A stretch of DNA of 64,000 nt. Origin: Pocillopora verrucosa. Its lineage: Eukaryota > Cnidaria > Anthozoa > Scleractinia > Pocilloporidae. A model generated the notes under the pieces. The model worked only from the letters and a program-made list of their open reading frames with translations. It ran no database searches and had not been told where the DNA came from. Location: contig NC_089318.1 of the NCBI RefSeq assembly GCF_036669915.1, positions 15,402,628-15,466,627 of the forward strand, in the 5' to 3' direction. The translations under genes were made by a program, and so were the position numbers. This document shows, piece by piece, positions 49,301-60,595 of this stretch. Each line of letters starts with the position of its first letter. Positions within the stretch are counted from its first letter, which is position 1.

Positions 49301-52300
49301 GAACATTCGTTTATCAACTTAAATGTATTTACGTTCAAAGAAATCTGTTTTTTTAGCTACAGGATTTAAGTTGCTGACTTTTGTATGTATGATCCGCTCT
49401 GACGAAGGACTAACATTCAAAACGTCATTTATAGAAAATTCTTTACGGTGGCCCGTGTATATCATTAACCCAGTTGATAAAATCATTTAATCTCATTTAA
49501 TTTAAGCCTGTCAGGGATTAAAAAAATGCATCTTTATCCCAACTGATGGCAGCTGAATGTAACTCTGCTTTAGGTCACCTTTTTAAGCACTTCCATCAAC
49601 AAGTCTTTGCTGTATTTCAGGAATGGATAAAGAGCTTGAATAGCATCTGTCACACTTGACAAAATGTCAGGAACCTGATGAAAATGAACACAAAAACTCA
49701 GTCCGCGGTTGTTCAAAGGGTAGATAACGCTATCCAGTGGATAGCGTTGCTGTCCGGTGCATACTGAGTGCAGTACGTTTTCTTAACAGTTATCCTCTGG
49801 ATAGTGATTTATCCGTTGTATAGCCTTATCCACTCTTAGAAGAACTGGGCCCGAAACCTTAAATGTGACGTCATATTATAAGTTGACTTTAAGCCTATCT
49901 AGCCTCTTAGTATAACTTAATTTATTCTTACCTTTGAGTCAACATTCAAAGTAGCCTGGATGCATTCTCTGACCAATTCAACAAATGTCACAGACGTCCC
50001 ACGGAACGTCACCTGGCTGTGAATGATCTCCTGGAGAAAAAAATTACACACAGTGTTATATGCTTTAGAGCTTATTTGAAGGCGAAGGTTACTTCATTTT
50101 ATTGTATTTCAAGGTCTGAGGTTCGATTCCTCATCGGGACTCTTTGTCCCACGCTCAAGACAAGACGATAAAAATATTTCTCCATATCTTCACTGAACTC
50201 AAAACTAACCATCTCTCTTATTCTATTTACAAAAAATGACGCTATCGACATGGCTGATCCTAACAGTACGCAGGATGCGTGTCATATGAACTTTGCAATG
50301 GGCCGCGCTCGCCATAGAGTCTCTGAGGCTCAGTGGTAGAGCATCGGGACGCGGACCCAGAATTCTTTGTCCCGCGCTCGTAACAAGACGAATTTAATTA
50401 TTATATTAATTCTCCGTCAATTTTTCTGGAATACACGCAGTATTCACACTGTGTATTTCCAAGTCGTAGTGCTGCCGGTTATTTAGAGCTTGGAACCTTT
50501 TTAAAGTTGTTTTCACCTAACCTCATAATTGTCTACTTTAAAGAATCTTGACATCACTGCATCCAAGTAACGAGTAAGTCCATCCCATTCTTGTATCATC
50601 TTCTCTGTTTCTTGTGTACTGACTAAAAAAAAACAACAGCAGCAATGAAATACGCACACAAACAAACAAACAAGAAAGAAACATCAGAGCTGGAAACTTA
50701 GGCCGTCCAAACGTCTGGGATGGATAAATTTTCCACTCGGACAAGAAATAATTTCACTCGTCCGATCGCACTGCCAAAAAAGCAAACATTTTTTTATTAC
50801 CCAACTTTGGACATGCAGTAAATCCTTTTTTAATATTTGACAACTTTTTGGCCTAAAAAAATAAGTACCGCTTACAGAGAGTCGACTAAATATCATTTTG
50901 TGTATGTTATATGTGCTAGCATCAATTTTCAAGTGGATTCCACTTCTCACCCAGGTTTTCCGGACAAGTAAGCATGTGATCCGGGAAAGTAAAATACGTA
51001 TTGCAGTTGTTCGACGGGGCATGTGAGTTGAAAAGAAAGTCTCTTGCCCTGATCATTTATTTTGAATTTAGAGTCACCTAATGTCAAAGATATTCGCTTG
51101 GCCAGCATTTCATTTTCATTTGAAATCGTATGTTAGCTTCTGCTTTAAATACTGTGCAAGCAAACCACTTCACCAAGAGCTAATTTGGGATAATAGCATG
51201 TGGTCATCCAGGAGAGATTTGGTCTGTTCTCAGCGCTGCACGACCCGCGTTTCACGCCCAAAAAATATTTGAGACGAGTTCGGGAAGTGGTTTGCCAAGA
51301 GTCTAGTAGTAATAGCGCTGGATTTCCTTGCAGATATCTCGTCGGTTCCCAAAGCTCAGGGCCTCATCATGTCATAATTTCATAATTCTGGGCGAAGAAC
51401 CACTCACGCCGAAGCGCTTGTAACGAGGTCTCGCTCACGGGCTGAGGAGGTTGGAATGTAATAACTGATGAAAGTTTTATCCAAAAATAGGATTGAACCA
51501 TACTTTTGACATCAGGTGCTGGGGTTTGTGTCACCCTCTGTAATAACCAGTCAGCTCCGTAAAGGAAAGTAGCCACAGGGTGCAGCATTGTTAAGTGACG
51601 TATGATGTCCATGACCTCTCCCCTCACCTCTGAAACATGACATGGCAGCATGGAACAGTAAGCATCGTAAACGGGCTTAAACGTATACACTGTAAATAGA
51701 GACAGAGGCAAAACCAGTGCCCATGGGTACTCGAACTGGGTGCGAATCGACTGAATTTGGATACGAAACGACTGTGGGTACGAAACGACAGGATACCCTC
51801 GCTCACGTGTGCTACGTTGTCATGTGAACACTTCCACTGCGAAATGGCAGCAGTTTTTAAATTCTGAGCATCTGTTTTCCTTTCACTAGGCTTTAAAGCC
51901 AAATCATAAAAGCTAACTTAGGTTTTCGTTTGCAAAGAAGTTTCTCAGAATCCCTTCCAATCGTATATTCATTTCTTGCTCAGTGGAGCCGAATGACAAA
52001 TGACAAATGAAAGTTTGGAAAATGTTGGTTAAATTAAAATTAGTCTCAATTTTCTCTTTTCTATTTCGTCAAGCCAACATTCATTTTTAATTCAAATACT
52101 GAAAGAATATCAGTAATTTAGTAAATACTTACGGCCATTAACAGAGGTAAATTCTCTCTCACTGTTGAAATCTTCTCTGTTAAAAACACTCCCTGGTGAG
52201 TCTTCCTCTTCAGGGTGACCAACCTTAAAATGTCATTTATGAGACTTGTTCAGCAAAAGTACTCTTAATTTATTTTCATGAAATTTGTTTGTTGACCCAT

Positions 52301-55300
52301 ATTCCCAAAATCTGATGGGCAACTTTCCTTGTTACTGAAGACTTCTTTGTACATCATTTAATTTTAATAGTTTGATTTTTGATAGAGTCTGAGAGTCTCT
52401 TAACCAAAACTAGAGTGGTACAGACAGTCAATCAATGAGAACTCCAAACAAGAAAAGGGTATGAAGAGTGGAAAATTGGAAGTTCCAAATGACTAGTTTT
52501 TTTCCATTTTTATTTGATTGCAAGTTAGGGTGGTTTTCTAGAACAATCACAGAGTCCAGTGAAGCAAACACAATGAAATATCACACTACTTTAAACATGC
52601 AGATGAAAATATCACTAGAAGAGAATTTGCTCTTACAACGTAAATAGACAGGACAGCCTTCAGCTCAGGGGTCAATGTCTGCCCAATCACATAAGTGCAT
52701 TACTAGGTAATGTTTGAACTTGTGGAGGAAAGTAAAAGGTGCATTGACAGTAGGATTTATCCCTTATAGATGATAATTCAGGAGTAACTGTTACAAATTG
52801 CAGTACGGGAATTATGAAACAGACGATAAAGTGTTAACCTGCTTGTAAAAATAATGCATGAACACCAGCTCAAATAAAACCAACAAATGCAATACCTAAT
52901 CATTATAATACAAGCAAATTGTTCACCTTAAAAAGCTTAGCTTTGGCAATATCCAATAGTGATGGGAAAACTGCTTGGAATGTTGTGTCCATAGAAATCA
53001 CAGGACTTCTTAATAGTGTGAGCCAGAGGCCATTTGCTAAGTGCGGCAAGGTCTGTAAAGAACAAGGTCAATGGTTTTAATCAAATGAACACGGATTCCC
53101 ATATTTTAACATGGGTATGCAGTTTATATTTAAAAAAAAGGTTCAGTGCCTCCATTGTGCATGCGAGGTTTGAGACATTTCCCCAGACACTGCAAAAGTC
53201 AGCACAGGAGCCTAGCTCCCAACATTGCCAGGGCTTCTCTCAGTTTTCCCAGCATAATGTGGCAGCCAAGAAGAGTGTTACTTATTCCCATGAAGAGGAT
53301 GTTAGTCCATCATAAACTACTTTGGACAAAATATACATGTACAAGAGACCCTTCATACCCCAACTACATAGGTGGAGAGAGCCAATTTACATAAGAGGAA
53401 AGTTATTTTCTCACAATAACAAAAAATACATCAACAAAACAACTACTTCCGACAGGGATCACACCCACAAAAAGCAAACACATCCCCAACTAATGTTGTA
53501 AAAGAAGGGGTTATTTCTAAGTTTAAGTCTTCTTAAAAGAAATTTTAACTACAGCTGTGGAAATACTGTAACCCTGGTCAAACTTTGCCCTTCTCCACCA
53601 CACTCAAACTTTACATCTGAACAACCAGGAATAGTTGAGTAAAGATTCCAATATTGTTAATGATTTTCCTTGTATTCTGTTCCTTTATCACAACAACCTG
53701 CTCTTAACTCTTTAACCCTTTAACTCCCATATCAAATTTGTAATTCTCCTTATGGTCAACAATACAATTCTTATAATGTTTGTCTAGAGAATTTAGTTTT
53801 GGATCAACTAATTCTCCCCAAATTGATATTTTTTTTTATTCTCATCACTTATCTGGCTGCTACTGTATCGATATTTTAAGGAGAAATTCTGTCTCGGTCA
53901 CTCATGGGAGTTGAGGGTTAACTCCATAAGTGACCAAGACAGAATTTCTTCTCACAATTTCAATACAATATTGAGCAGACAAGTGATGGGAATAAAGAAT
54001 AATATCAATTAGGGGATCATTAGTTGATCCAGTACCAAGTTCTCCATATTAACATCATAAGAATTGTATAGCTGACAGTAAGGAGAATTCCTGATGAGAT
54101 CTTGGGGGTGAAAGGGTCAAAAGACTGCGTGGGCCAGTCCTGCATACTTAATCTCCTTAAACAGAAAGTAGCAGCACATTTTAAAGTTATAATATATATC
54201 TAAAACTATTAGCAAATCAACGTACTAGGCTTTCATGTTTTGAAAATGCAATCATCGCTTCCAAATACTGCCTGAAGTTTGGAGGTTTCTCCTTGGGCTT
54301 GTCACTATTCTAAAAAAAGAGAGAGAGAAAAAAATTTACAGCTGCTAAGTGTAAAGCATCACTACAAGGCAATGACACAGGAACAACCACTCATAGACAC
54401 TCAAAAGTGCGTAACCTTCATTCTGAACATTTTTGCAAGATCTGCTTATTGACTCAAGTTCAGCATCTCATCTCTGGAAATGAAAGAATCACTAGAGTGG
54501 CAAGTTTGGTGCAAATTTTACCAAAATTTTGAAGACCCAAAAATATGCAGTTGCATTTGATGAAAGCGCACACTTGGCTTGCCAACCTTCAAACAGGGCC
54601 AAAGTTATTGTCCTTGATATTTCTCAAACAAACTTATTGAAACCTTATATTGATCAGCAAGGACCTCAGTTTTACAAAAAAGGGATGCTTTTTAAAAGTA
54701 ATTTTGACTCTTACCCACAAGTGGAAGAGCTGCACCTCTCCAAGTGTCACAAGAACCTGGCAGAGCCTCTTAAGAAAGAGATACTGTCTCTCATCAAATT
54801 CTGCGGTAACCGATTTTCTGAGAAAATAGAGATTTGATTTTTTAAAAAAATTTAATAAATTTCCAATCATTTTTATGTCGGCAAAACTGAGTATTGTTTA
54901 AGGAATTTACACCTGCATGAACATATATTATCAAAAGATCAAGAAGCAAAAATCTCATTCTCTTATCCATTACATGTACATTATGATATCCCCTTTGGCA
55001 AGGTAAGCATGAGACAAAGAAAAAATTCTGAGTACCAACAAGGAAACAAACAACAAACATTCAGATTTATCACTCCTGAGTACCACTGAGCCACAGAGAC
55101 TATAGGCTGCTTACTGCTGAGATCAGCAATGTCAGAAGCATCATCTGTGTCAATAGAGTTAGCATTAGAATCCTCATGGGATTTGCTCAGATTTTTTAAT
55201 TTGTCCTCACTTGTGATGAGACCAAAAAACACCTTTCTCCTCATCTTCATCAAGCTCAAAATCTGCCATCTTCCTAATGGTTAGTGCACTGGACTCTGGG

Positions 55301-58300
55301 GCATTAGGGGTCTGAATTCAAGACCTGGCCAGGTCAATGTGTTATGTTCTTGGGAAAAACACTTTATCTTCACAGTGCCTCTCTCCATCAAGGAGTACAT
55401 ATGGGTCCTAGTGAATTGCCATGGAAGCCTGATGGAATGCTGGAAGTAAACTTGCATTCAATGGACTAGCATCCCATAAAAATACACTGTACCCTCACTT
55501 GGCTTGAGCACAGACTTAACCATCCCACCCATGTTTGTACTACAAAAAAAACCCAGACATACTGACAAGGTGTAGTATTGTTAAGGGCCCAAGTAACTTA
55601 AGATAATTTTAACAAGAGAGAAACAATGTCATTATAAATTTCAAGATTAGAAACAAATTCTCCTTACTGAGCAGCAGACAACATGACACTCATGGCATCC
55701 TCACTAAACAACTTCAGCATTGGAATCCTTTGTTCGTTTTTACCCTGGAAAAGCAAATTAAACAGAAATTTCGACAAACAGAAAATTGCTCTTTGGCATG
55801 ATATTTTCATTGGTCACATTAAAACACTTTTCCTCTCTCCTCTGGTTTTCTCTTTTGTGTACTCCTTATGTGATCGATATGATCCACAGACTAAGGCCCT
55901 AGGATGTATTTTACAAATTAAAATCTAAATGCTAAAAAGTGAAATAAAAGTGGATTAATAAATTGTTGCTCGTATTTTCCTTGCCCCTTAGGGCTCTGAA
56001 AAATACAACACAACTTGCAAAACATCAGTGCATATTGTATGTCAAACCATCAAATAAAGTGCACATTATTAAATAAACTAATATTATTGTAGTAATTACC
56101 TTTCTACTGACAATAATCAAAAGACATTCACAACTTGGTATTTTCAGTGAGTCTTCCTCCAGTAGTAAACACAACATCTGTAGTATGATACAATTCTTTA
56201 TGTACAATGTTCCGAACTTCACCCAGTCTATAAATCCAGCTAATGTCAGGAGGGTCTGCTCAGCAAGTCTCTGGTGCACTGCCGCCTTGGAGAAGAGAAA
56301 TTTCAAATGTGAATGAAGGTTTGAATCAATTAACCTTTTTCAGTAGTGGTGTTCTCCCCTAGTTTTAAGCACCACAGGTAAAGATATTACCAAAACATCT
56401 GAACAATCCCTTTACCTCTTGAATTTTCAATGATTTCAAGCAATTTTAGATGGTAATAAGTAGTGCTGGTACTATAGGTGGTAATTATTCTTATCAGAGA
56501 CCCCCTAAAAAAGGGAAACACTGCAGTACTAAAGGCACCTAATCATTAGTAGGCCCCAGAAAAGCAGGGAAAAAGAAAAGTACCAAACAATTTCATTTTC
56601 CCTCTATCCTCTACTTGCAGCCATTCACTGGCAGAATAGAAGCCTGTAATGTATCATGTAAAGCATTATTTCCATTATCTTTAATACATATACCTGATTT
56701 GAAAAGAGAAATTTAGACGTTAGAATTATTAAGGGCTCATTATTTGCTGCTTTCATCCACAAATGACTGAACACTGTATACAAAAAACTTCTAACCTGAG
56801 CCTTGCAGCTGATGTCCCCACTTTCAACCTGGCTCTATGAAAGGAAACATGCGCATCAAAATAAAATCATTGATAATTATTACAAGCCAGAGGGTAAAAC
56901 CTAATTATTATTATTTTTATTCAAAACTAATCCTATACCGTAATCATTCTAATGATGCTGAGGCTCCTTTCAAAACTTTCAGAAGGAGAGCTTTATCACA
57001 GAGAGGAGCAGGAGCTCGCACAAAATCACTGAGGGCCAAAAAGGGAGTCATCATTTTTCTTCTAAACATACTGCCCTGCTTTAAAAAAAAGTGTGCATTT
57101 CTTCTGTTCCTTGACTATTCAACACAGAAGCAAATACAGGCTTTGAAATACACCCTGGTATTTTCCACCCAGGTATTACAATATTATGCATTGCAGTAAA
57201 TAAGCATTTGTATACCATCAAAATGAATTGCATGTGCATTTTTCCCCCACTATTTTAACTTGATAGACTCTGTCTCATCCAGAAGCAGGACGGGGAAGGG
57301 GGGTATTCAGAATTTTGCTCCTTTCTGCTACAAGTTACATACAGTTATAGCTGTCAGTTACAAAACTAGTTCAAAGATATAGGGCTCACCTTTAGACTCC
57401 TAAACCTTGCAGTATTTTGCTGCAACGTGTCAATGAAGAAAGTGAACAAGCCATCCATGTGAGAGTGTAATTCTTGTGTAATCTGTTTCTTTCTATTGGC
57501 ATGCAGATTGCTATCCATTGACATTACATCTTCCGCAAGTCGCAGAAGAACCATCAGCACCATTTCTGTTTGCACATTCTGAAGGTCAGAAAAGTTAAAG
57601 CTAGTCAGCTGATGGTGATCTGATAAGGAAGTACAGCTGGTCAACCAGCTACTCCAGGCTGTTCGGTCCGATGTCATGATTTTAGATTCTTGGGAGAATT
57701 TTGGCAAATTCTCTCTGTGTCCTTTAGATGTGAAGAAACTTCAGAAGTTCAGAGCTACCATAACACCATGAAATACTGACAATTCCTCTTTACAGTATCT
57801 CATCACAATATCAAAAGAGTGAATTCAAGCTTGTGCCTCACCCCCATTGTACAGATGTCATTGAGGTCTGGAAGCAGCGATCCCCATTTCTGTGGCCACT
57901 CCCTTTTGGTTATCTCCACCACCAGCCTTGCTAATGCTTCCTTGATGTGGAATGGTTCATCTGGCAGGGAGCCACTTCCCTGGTACAAAACACACAAATT
58001 AACATGAGAAAATGGAAATCTTTGGACAATAAAATTTACTTTGCATCTGAATTGTATCCAAGCTTGGTTTGAGTTATAAATATACATGTATAATGCCACT
58101 TAACCACATCAAAGTTAGTTTGTCCTTGGCACTTTCTAATTACTTCTTAATGACTGTACAAAAATCAATTTACCAAAAAAGAGGCTAGAGTCCAAACTCT
58201 GAAGAAATATATTAAATGTATTAAATTTGTTAAATGAACCACAACATTTGTCTAAAATAAAAACTCTTAAAAAACAACTTATTAAAACTCAGCCAAAATA

Positions 58301-60220
58301 ACAACAAAAGTTAATGAAAAAAATGTCCATGTCAGTTTTCAAAAGTCAAGGTTAGAGTTCTTCTATGTGATTGGTGAATTTGTGAAGCCATGTGCACCAC
58401 ACATGAATACAAAAAGACTACAAAGGGGGGAGAGGAAGAGAAAAATTGTTACTTGAAATTTAAAAAACAAAAAATTTTTTTTCTACAATGACCTAAGGTG
58501 GGGCAAGGGGAACCTTCGCTCTTGTTTGAAATCTTAAATTTCAAATCTTTTAACTCTCAAAGTGAATTGATGTTTCTTCCTTCTAGCTCCAATCAATTTG
58601 GTAAGTTTGGTGTTAATTACTAAAGCTTAAAACCTTCACATGATAAGTGTAAAAAAGCAAATGAAAGCAAGTGCATTTCATCATTTATGGGCAAAGTAGT
58701 TTTTGAAATTTTTTGCAATTGTGCAAGCCATAGGACTCAAGAAAAGAGAGAAGTTACCTCCTAATTCAATAGGAAAATCTGTTTGTGCTCTAATACAAAC
58801 TTGAGGGTACAGTTACCACCCCTGAATGGACAGTAATAGCAGATATTGTTTTTCAGTGTACCTGTGCAAGCAAGTGAAGTGAGATCCCTTTCAATCTTGC
58901 TTGTTCATCTTCACTCATTGAATTCCAATTGAATCTGTCATTAAGACAAAAAAACAAACAAACAACAAATGTGAGAGTCATCCCTGAGGAACCTTCCTGT
59001 CTTTGCAATGGTTGCTAGAACTAGATCCACAAAATTACTTTCAAAAAATTTGACATTAAAACAGATAACTGCACAGGTTCAACAACTGTCTTAAACTACT
59101 TGTCTCCCACCCTGTTCTTCTGTCTTCCCCCCCTTCCCCCTTTCCCCCCCTTCCCCCCCTCCTCCCTCCAAATTTCCAACTCATCAAATGCATTGGTGCC
59201 TGAAGTACAAAACCACATTCCTAACCTCAATGAGCATCCTAATCTCTTAAATGTATTAGAGAGCAGGCAGCTCATTTTGCATCAGGAGAATATTTCAGCT
59301 ATTAAAAGGAATTCTTTAGCTTAGTTGCAATGTTCTGAACCTTTTTACTTTTATAAGTATACCTCTTGCTAGTCAATATCTAAATGACTTGATCTTAGAG
59401 AAGGTAGGGGATTTCTTATAACCATAAGTACAAGAGAAACATTGACTCTAAAGTAATATTAAGAATTAGCTTTACTTGACTGCGTGTTCCAAAAGTTGAA
59501 GACCAGTATGTCGCACCATAGCAGAATTTTGACGATCAAACAATAGCTTGCCAACAGAAACACACAGTGGTGAGCTGGCCTTGAACTGCTCAATAAACTG
59601 AATGATGAAAACAAAACAAACAAACAAAGTATAAGTTTCACATGTAAACAAATAGAATGAAACATGCATCAAGTAGATCCTTAGATCTCTTTTTTGTTTC
59701 TTTCTTTTTTTTTTCCCAGTAAAATGAAACTTTATCAAATAAACAGTACCCTGCACTTATGAAACGGACACTAGCAAGGGCCCTTATATGTTTAAACACA
59801 TATTTCTGCTGGTGTCACTCCTGCTTTCCATGGGAGTTTCCATAAAAAAAAAAAGTAGGGGCCCATGTCACTCCCTCCATTTTCCATTTTTTTGGTTTGT
59901 GCTTGGATTTTCCACATGCAAAAAGGGTGTTTATCATTTATTTATTTATTTACTTATTTATTTATTATTATTATTATTTTTTTGTTTATTCATTTTATTT
60001 TTTCTATTGATGTCATTTGGTCTTTGAAGAGACAAGAACGAAACGAAAGCAAACTTCTTTTCTCTGCTCCAGATTATTACTTTCGCTCTCCTAAAAGTAA
60101 ATTTGTGATATAAAACACTACCTCATAAGCCTCTTTTCTTTCCTGTTGTGTAGTTAACGGATTCAGAGCCGCCTCGATAGCTTTTATCATTAGCAGCGCC
60201 ACTTCCCGTTCAGCCGCCAT
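34655..60220 (-). CDS. XPO5: Exportin-5 (XPO5)
   Basis: Importin-beta family nuclear export receptor that, with Ran-GTP, carries pre-miRNA hairpins and other double-stranded RNA out of the nucleus. I placed 36 coding exons on the minus strand, from the ATG at 60220 (MAAEREVALLMIKAIEAALN) to the stop at 34655 (ending DPSKTSESH). The placed exons encode about 1170 residues; human exportin-5 has about 1204. Recognisable segments in order are IKEALARLVVEITKREWPQK, TEMVLMVLLRLAEDV, LFLKRLCQVLVTLGE, HARRHACGAIIKICKEFGEL and KRKKEQFKKIV near the C-terminus. Family membership is from memory of the vertebrate protein. Two short stretches were not placed: between 43311 and 46132, and between 40707 and 41929. 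Introns hold many MITE- and SINE-like repeats but no other genes. It is divergently oriented to the NEK9-like gene and shares its promoter region. Confidence 0.94.
37836..38081. repeat. Two-copy tandem duplication, 128-bp period
   Basis: The segment starting 'gttggatcactcgaggcctc' occurs at 37836 and again at 37964 with few changes, both ending in 'taaaaatctcgtt'. It lies in an XPO5 intron. Confidence 0.9.
38088..38300. repeat. Cluster of palindromic 'gcgatatatcgc'-type motifs
   Basis: At least six short units of the form 'cgatatatcgct' or 'gatatatcgc' and related 'tcgctt/gcgaa' pieces are spaced irregularly in an XPO5 intron. Many are self-complementary. It looks like a degenerate palindromic satellite or the decayed core of a foldback element. 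Confidence 0.6.
41007..41449. mobile_element. tRNA-derived SINE-like element plus inverted partial copy
   Basis: Minus-strand 41074-41143 is the tRNA-like head, of the same family as at 493-563. The 40-base 'gatcctcgcagctaag' segment lies on both sides (about 41012 and 41256, spacing 244 as at the first locus). An inverted partial copy follows: 41197-41293 and 41353-41449 are 97-base inverted arms with a 59-base loop that itself holds part of the tRNA box A ('ggcttgttagctcaattggc'). It is located in the XPO5 intron between exons at 41929 and 40707. Confidence 0.82.
42448..42510 (-). repeat. Degenerate tRNA-like SINE head
   Basis: On the minus strand it reads 'ggcctagtgagtagagcatc' (box A-like) and later 'gtggtcgaatccttg' (box B-like) at tRNA-like spacing. 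Acceptor pairing is poor. It is intronic to XPO5. Confidence 0.55.
43507..43644. mobile_element. Palindromic MITE, 'ggataacgctatcc' family
   Basis: The ends 'ttgttcgaagggtgaataac' and 'ccctttgaacaactgg' are inverted repeats, and inside are repeated self-complementary pieces such as 'tatcctttggata' and 'ttatccactgg'. A second copy is at 49705-49851. Confidence 0.8.
45010..45262. mobile_element. Foldback MITE, sister of the element at 32099
   Basis: Inverted arms: 'aactgagttgataacgtaaa' through 'ggccaccggaaagagttt' pair with 'aaactcattacggaggccaa' through 'tttacgttatcaactcagtt'. The left flank 'gtgctacgtcggtgtgagag' is also shared with the copy at 32099. Confidence 0.82.
46132..53052 (-). CDS. 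XPO5: XPO5 exons 11-22 (central third)
   Basis: Exons: 52927-53052, 52133-52223, 51408-51629, 50522-50622, 49932-50030, 49579-49674, 48648-48737, 48377-48480, 47817-47906, 47054-47127, 46731-46756, 46132-46194. Phases agree throughout. Exon 13 was extended to the GTGAGT donor at 51407 because only that donor fits the next acceptor. Exon 21 is a micro-exon of 26 nt (ELRGRRFQ) needed to repair the phase between FIGMDQDPSG and IMYAVTTIMAVVRS. The acidic segment in exon 12 (GHPEEEDSPGSVFNREDFNS) matches an acidic loop in vertebrate exportin-5. Confidence 0.88.
47505..47790. repeat. Two-copy tandem repeat, about 145-bp period, with CCAAT-type motifs
   Basis: The segment 'gcggtgattggttttagttt' occurs at 47538 and 47683, each followed by 'tgattgg/tggttgg', a 'gaggctggtgc'-like piece and an 'accaatcacggagc'-like piece. 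A related fragment occurs at about 52535-52600. It is a dispersed intronic repeat in XPO5. Confidence 0.75.
49705..49851. mobile_element. Palindromic MITE, second copy of the 43507 family
   Basis: It starts 'cggttgttcaaagggtagat' and ends 'cttagaagaactgggc', with internal 'acgctatccagtggatagcg' forming a perfect short hairpin. It lies between XPO5 exons 49579-49674 and 49932-50030. Confidence 0.8.
50105..50470 (+). repeat. Two pieces of a second tRNA-derived SINE family
   Basis: A 3' piece (50105-50180) has the box B text 'gaggttcgattcctc' and the body 'gggactctttgtcccacgct'. A later piece (50325-50395) has the box A text 'ggctcagtggtagagcatc' and the same body 'ctttgtcccgcgctcgtaac'. The shared body shows they belong to one family; neither piece is a complete tRNA. 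Confidence 0.65.
51735..51795. repeat. Short minisatellite-like 'gtacgaaacgact' repeat
   Basis: Units 'gtgcgaatcgact', 'atacgaaacgact' and 'gtacgaaacgac' follow one another with short spacers. Confidence 0.65.
53711..54119. mobile_element. Two abutting TTAACCCTTT-family MITEs in opposite orientation
   Basis: The first element (53711-53921) runs from 'ttaaccctttaactcccat' to 'atgggagttgagggttaa' and is a complete palindrome-ended unit. The second (about 53920-54119) carries the complementary orientation ('gacagaatttcttctcac', later 'gggggtgaaagggtcaaa'). Together they make a long inverted repeat in an XPO5 intron. It is the same family as 26494-26686. Confidence 0.75.
54226..60220 (-). CDS. 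XPO5: XPO5 exons 1-10 (N-terminal third)
   Basis: Exons, each with consistent phase: 60122-60220, 59476-59597, 58862-58934, 57842-57979, 57390-57578, 56796-56834, 56100-56285, 55668-55744, 54715-54817, 54226-54309. Together they encode 370 residues (1110 nt). This part corresponds to the importin-beta N-terminal and exportin-1-like HEAT region: VRHTGLQLLEHAVK in exon 2, EITKREWPQKWG in exon 4, SCECLLIIVSRK in exon 7 and YLFLKRLCQVL in exon 9. For exon 9 the upstream acceptor (at 54818) was chosen because it alone keeps the frame; the nearer AG would give an immediate stop. Confidence 0.9.
55265..55450 (+). repeat. SINE with tRNA-like head and a widely shared body
   Basis: 'tggttagtgcactggactct' resembles box A and the following stretch 'ggtctgaattcaagacc' a decayed box B. 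The body 'cttgggaaaaacactttatc' and 'acagtgcctctctccatcaa' resembles a conserved SINE body that I remember from several invertebrate genomes; this was not checked. Confidence 0.6.
59108..59168 (-). repeat. Polypurine G-run tract in XPO5 intron 2
   Basis: The plus strand is an almost pure C/T tract with several runs of five or more C. The XPO5 transcript therefore contains many G runs separated by short A/G spacers, compatible with G-quadruplex formation. It lies between exons 58862-58934 and 59476-59597. Confidence 0.75.
59934..59985. repeat. ATTT/ATT microsatellite
   Basis: Runs of 'attt' units pass into 'att' units and a T tract. Confidence 0.9.
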
Positions 60221-60595
60221 CTTGCGGTGGGCACGCTTTTAACAAAACGTTGTGTAATGAAAATATAGTGTCCTTCCAAATGAAGTCCGCTGATAAATAC
60301 ATTTACATAGGCGTCTCCATCAGCTGGTTAATACTTTGTCGCAGCGCTCGCATAAACATGGTTTCTAGTTTCCTCACAAGGAAATAATGATCGCTTTTTT
60401 TCTGTAGTAGGGCTTCATTTTTTTGCATTATATATTAAGACATTATCCATTCATTCCGAGGCTGAATGCGTCTCGGTAGGCAATATTTCGAAGAACGAGT
60501 GCGCGCGCGAGAAATCGCGTGGAAGACGATGTCCTTGATCGATGCAAGTGACATTTAGATCTCGCTATTTAGTGTGATTGTTTCCCTCCGTCTTA
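60221..60595. promoter_or_regulatory. Bidirectional promoter region between XPO5 and NEK9-like gene
   Basis: The two ATGs face away from each other across 375 bp. The region is locally richer in CpG than its surroundings ('gcgcgcgcgagaaatcgcgt' near 60503) and has no clear TATA box, as expected for housekeeping divergent promoters. Both transcripts must start here unless unseen non-coding exons exist. Confidence 0.65.

Noticed and set aside
59788..60027. Hydrophobic open frame resembling a membrane protein
   Set aside because: It is generated by the ATTT/T-rich microsatellite; residues are almost only L, F, I and Y from repeats, inside XPO5 intron 1.
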